The notes under the pieces: model-generated | The model's database searches: none | Seen by the model: the letters and a program-made list of their open reading frames with translations, nothing else | What the model was told of the DNA's origin: nothing | In this document: piece after piece, positions 6,843-6,967 of the stretch | Layout of the letters: each line of letters opens with the position of its first letter | Position numbering within the stretch: the first letter of the stretch is position 1 | From: Chloracidobacterium sp. UBA6041 | Lineage (GTDB): Bacteria > Acidobacteriota > Blastocatellia > Pyrinomonadales > Pyrinomonadaceae | Direction of reading: 5' to 3' | DNA: 6,967 nucleotides | Assembly: GCA_002427845.1 (NCBI GenBank) | Contig: DIYZ01000141.1 | Coordinates: forward strand, 1-6,967 | Position numbers and translations under genes: made by a program

Positions 6843-6866
6843 ATTAGCGAACCGCAACGGGCTAAT
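6843..6866 (-). promoter_or_regulatory. Stem-loop / dyad in the xfp leader
   Basis: ATTAGC (6843-6848) pairs with GCTAAT (6861-6866). Inside, CCG (6852-6854) pairs with CGG (6858-6860) around a CAA loop, leaving a one-sided three-base bulge (GAA). That gives nine pairs, ending 66 bases before the TTG start. No T-run follows on the minus strand. It could be an operator dyad or a 5'-UTR hairpin; its function is unknown. Confidence 0.45.
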
Positions 6867-6967
6867 AACAAAGCTTGAGCGGCACAGCCTGTTCGTGTCC
6901 GCCGCGGCATCCTGTGAGGCGATTCTATCTCGAACCTGTTGCCGCTGCGTATTCCGGCGATTGTGAG

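Larger units (their letters stand above)
6777..6967 (-). other. Leader / promoter side of the xfp operon
   Basis: These 191 bases contain no recognisable gene. Any operon promoter inside the window should be here, but I find no convincing -35/-10 pair: TAGAAT (minus strand, 6927-6922) is a good -10 match without a partner -35. A hairpin lies at 6843-6866. Two minus-strand frames are open to the window edge (stops at 6815-6817 and 6819-6821), but their translations look non-protein-like. Confidence 0.4.

Noticed and set aside
6922..6927. TAGAAT on the minus strand as a -10 promoter box for xfp
   Set aside because: No acceptable -35 hexamer sits 16-18 bases upstream and there is no extended -10; one hexamer is not enough.
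6815..6967. Minus-strand frame open from the window edge for 50 codons to TAA at 6815-6817
   Set aside because: A second frame is open over the same stretch, the translation is Arg- and Thr-rich without motifs, and the length is not significant. It could only be settled with sequence beyond the edge.

Overview
The window holds a compact operon of three genes, all on the minus strand and read right to left: a phosphoketolase (xfp, 6776-4410), an acetate kinase (ackA, 4330-3098) and a P-type cation pump of the magnesium-translocating type (mgtA-like, 3049-494). The left edge is accessory DNA: the last codons of an unknown plus-strand gene (ending at 58), then a relic of an IS6-family transposase (core about 388-173). 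The right 191 bases (6777-6967) are the leader/promoter side of the operon.

The organism is a bacterium with moderately high GC. The proteins are ordinary bacterial family members and do not fix the phylum. Start codons differ between the genes: TTG for xfp, GTG for ackA and ATG for mgtA.

Xfp splits xylulose-5-P (or fructose-6-P) with phosphate into acetyl-phosphate plus glyceraldehyde-3-P (or erythrose-4-P). AckA turns the acetyl-phosphate into acetate and ATP. The pair is a complete substrate-level ATP module, and no phosphotransacetylase is needed or seen here. The third gene is an ATP-consuming pump; both enzymes use Mg2+ (Mg-TPP and Mg-ATP), so a link between this energy module and cation homeostasis is a reasonable inference but not proven.

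The strongest unexplained signal is a near-perfect inverted repeat (3055-3071 / 3100-3115; 16 pairs, one bulged base). It joins the last five codons of ackA to the bases just upstream of the mgtA ATG, which has no good Shine-Dalgarno. This looks like a translational-coupling or other mRNA switch. A second hairpin lies in the xfp leader (6843-6866). The pump also has Gln where known MgtA proteins have Glu in the TM4 ion-site motif. No CRISPR array, tRNA, rRNA or intact mobile element was seen.
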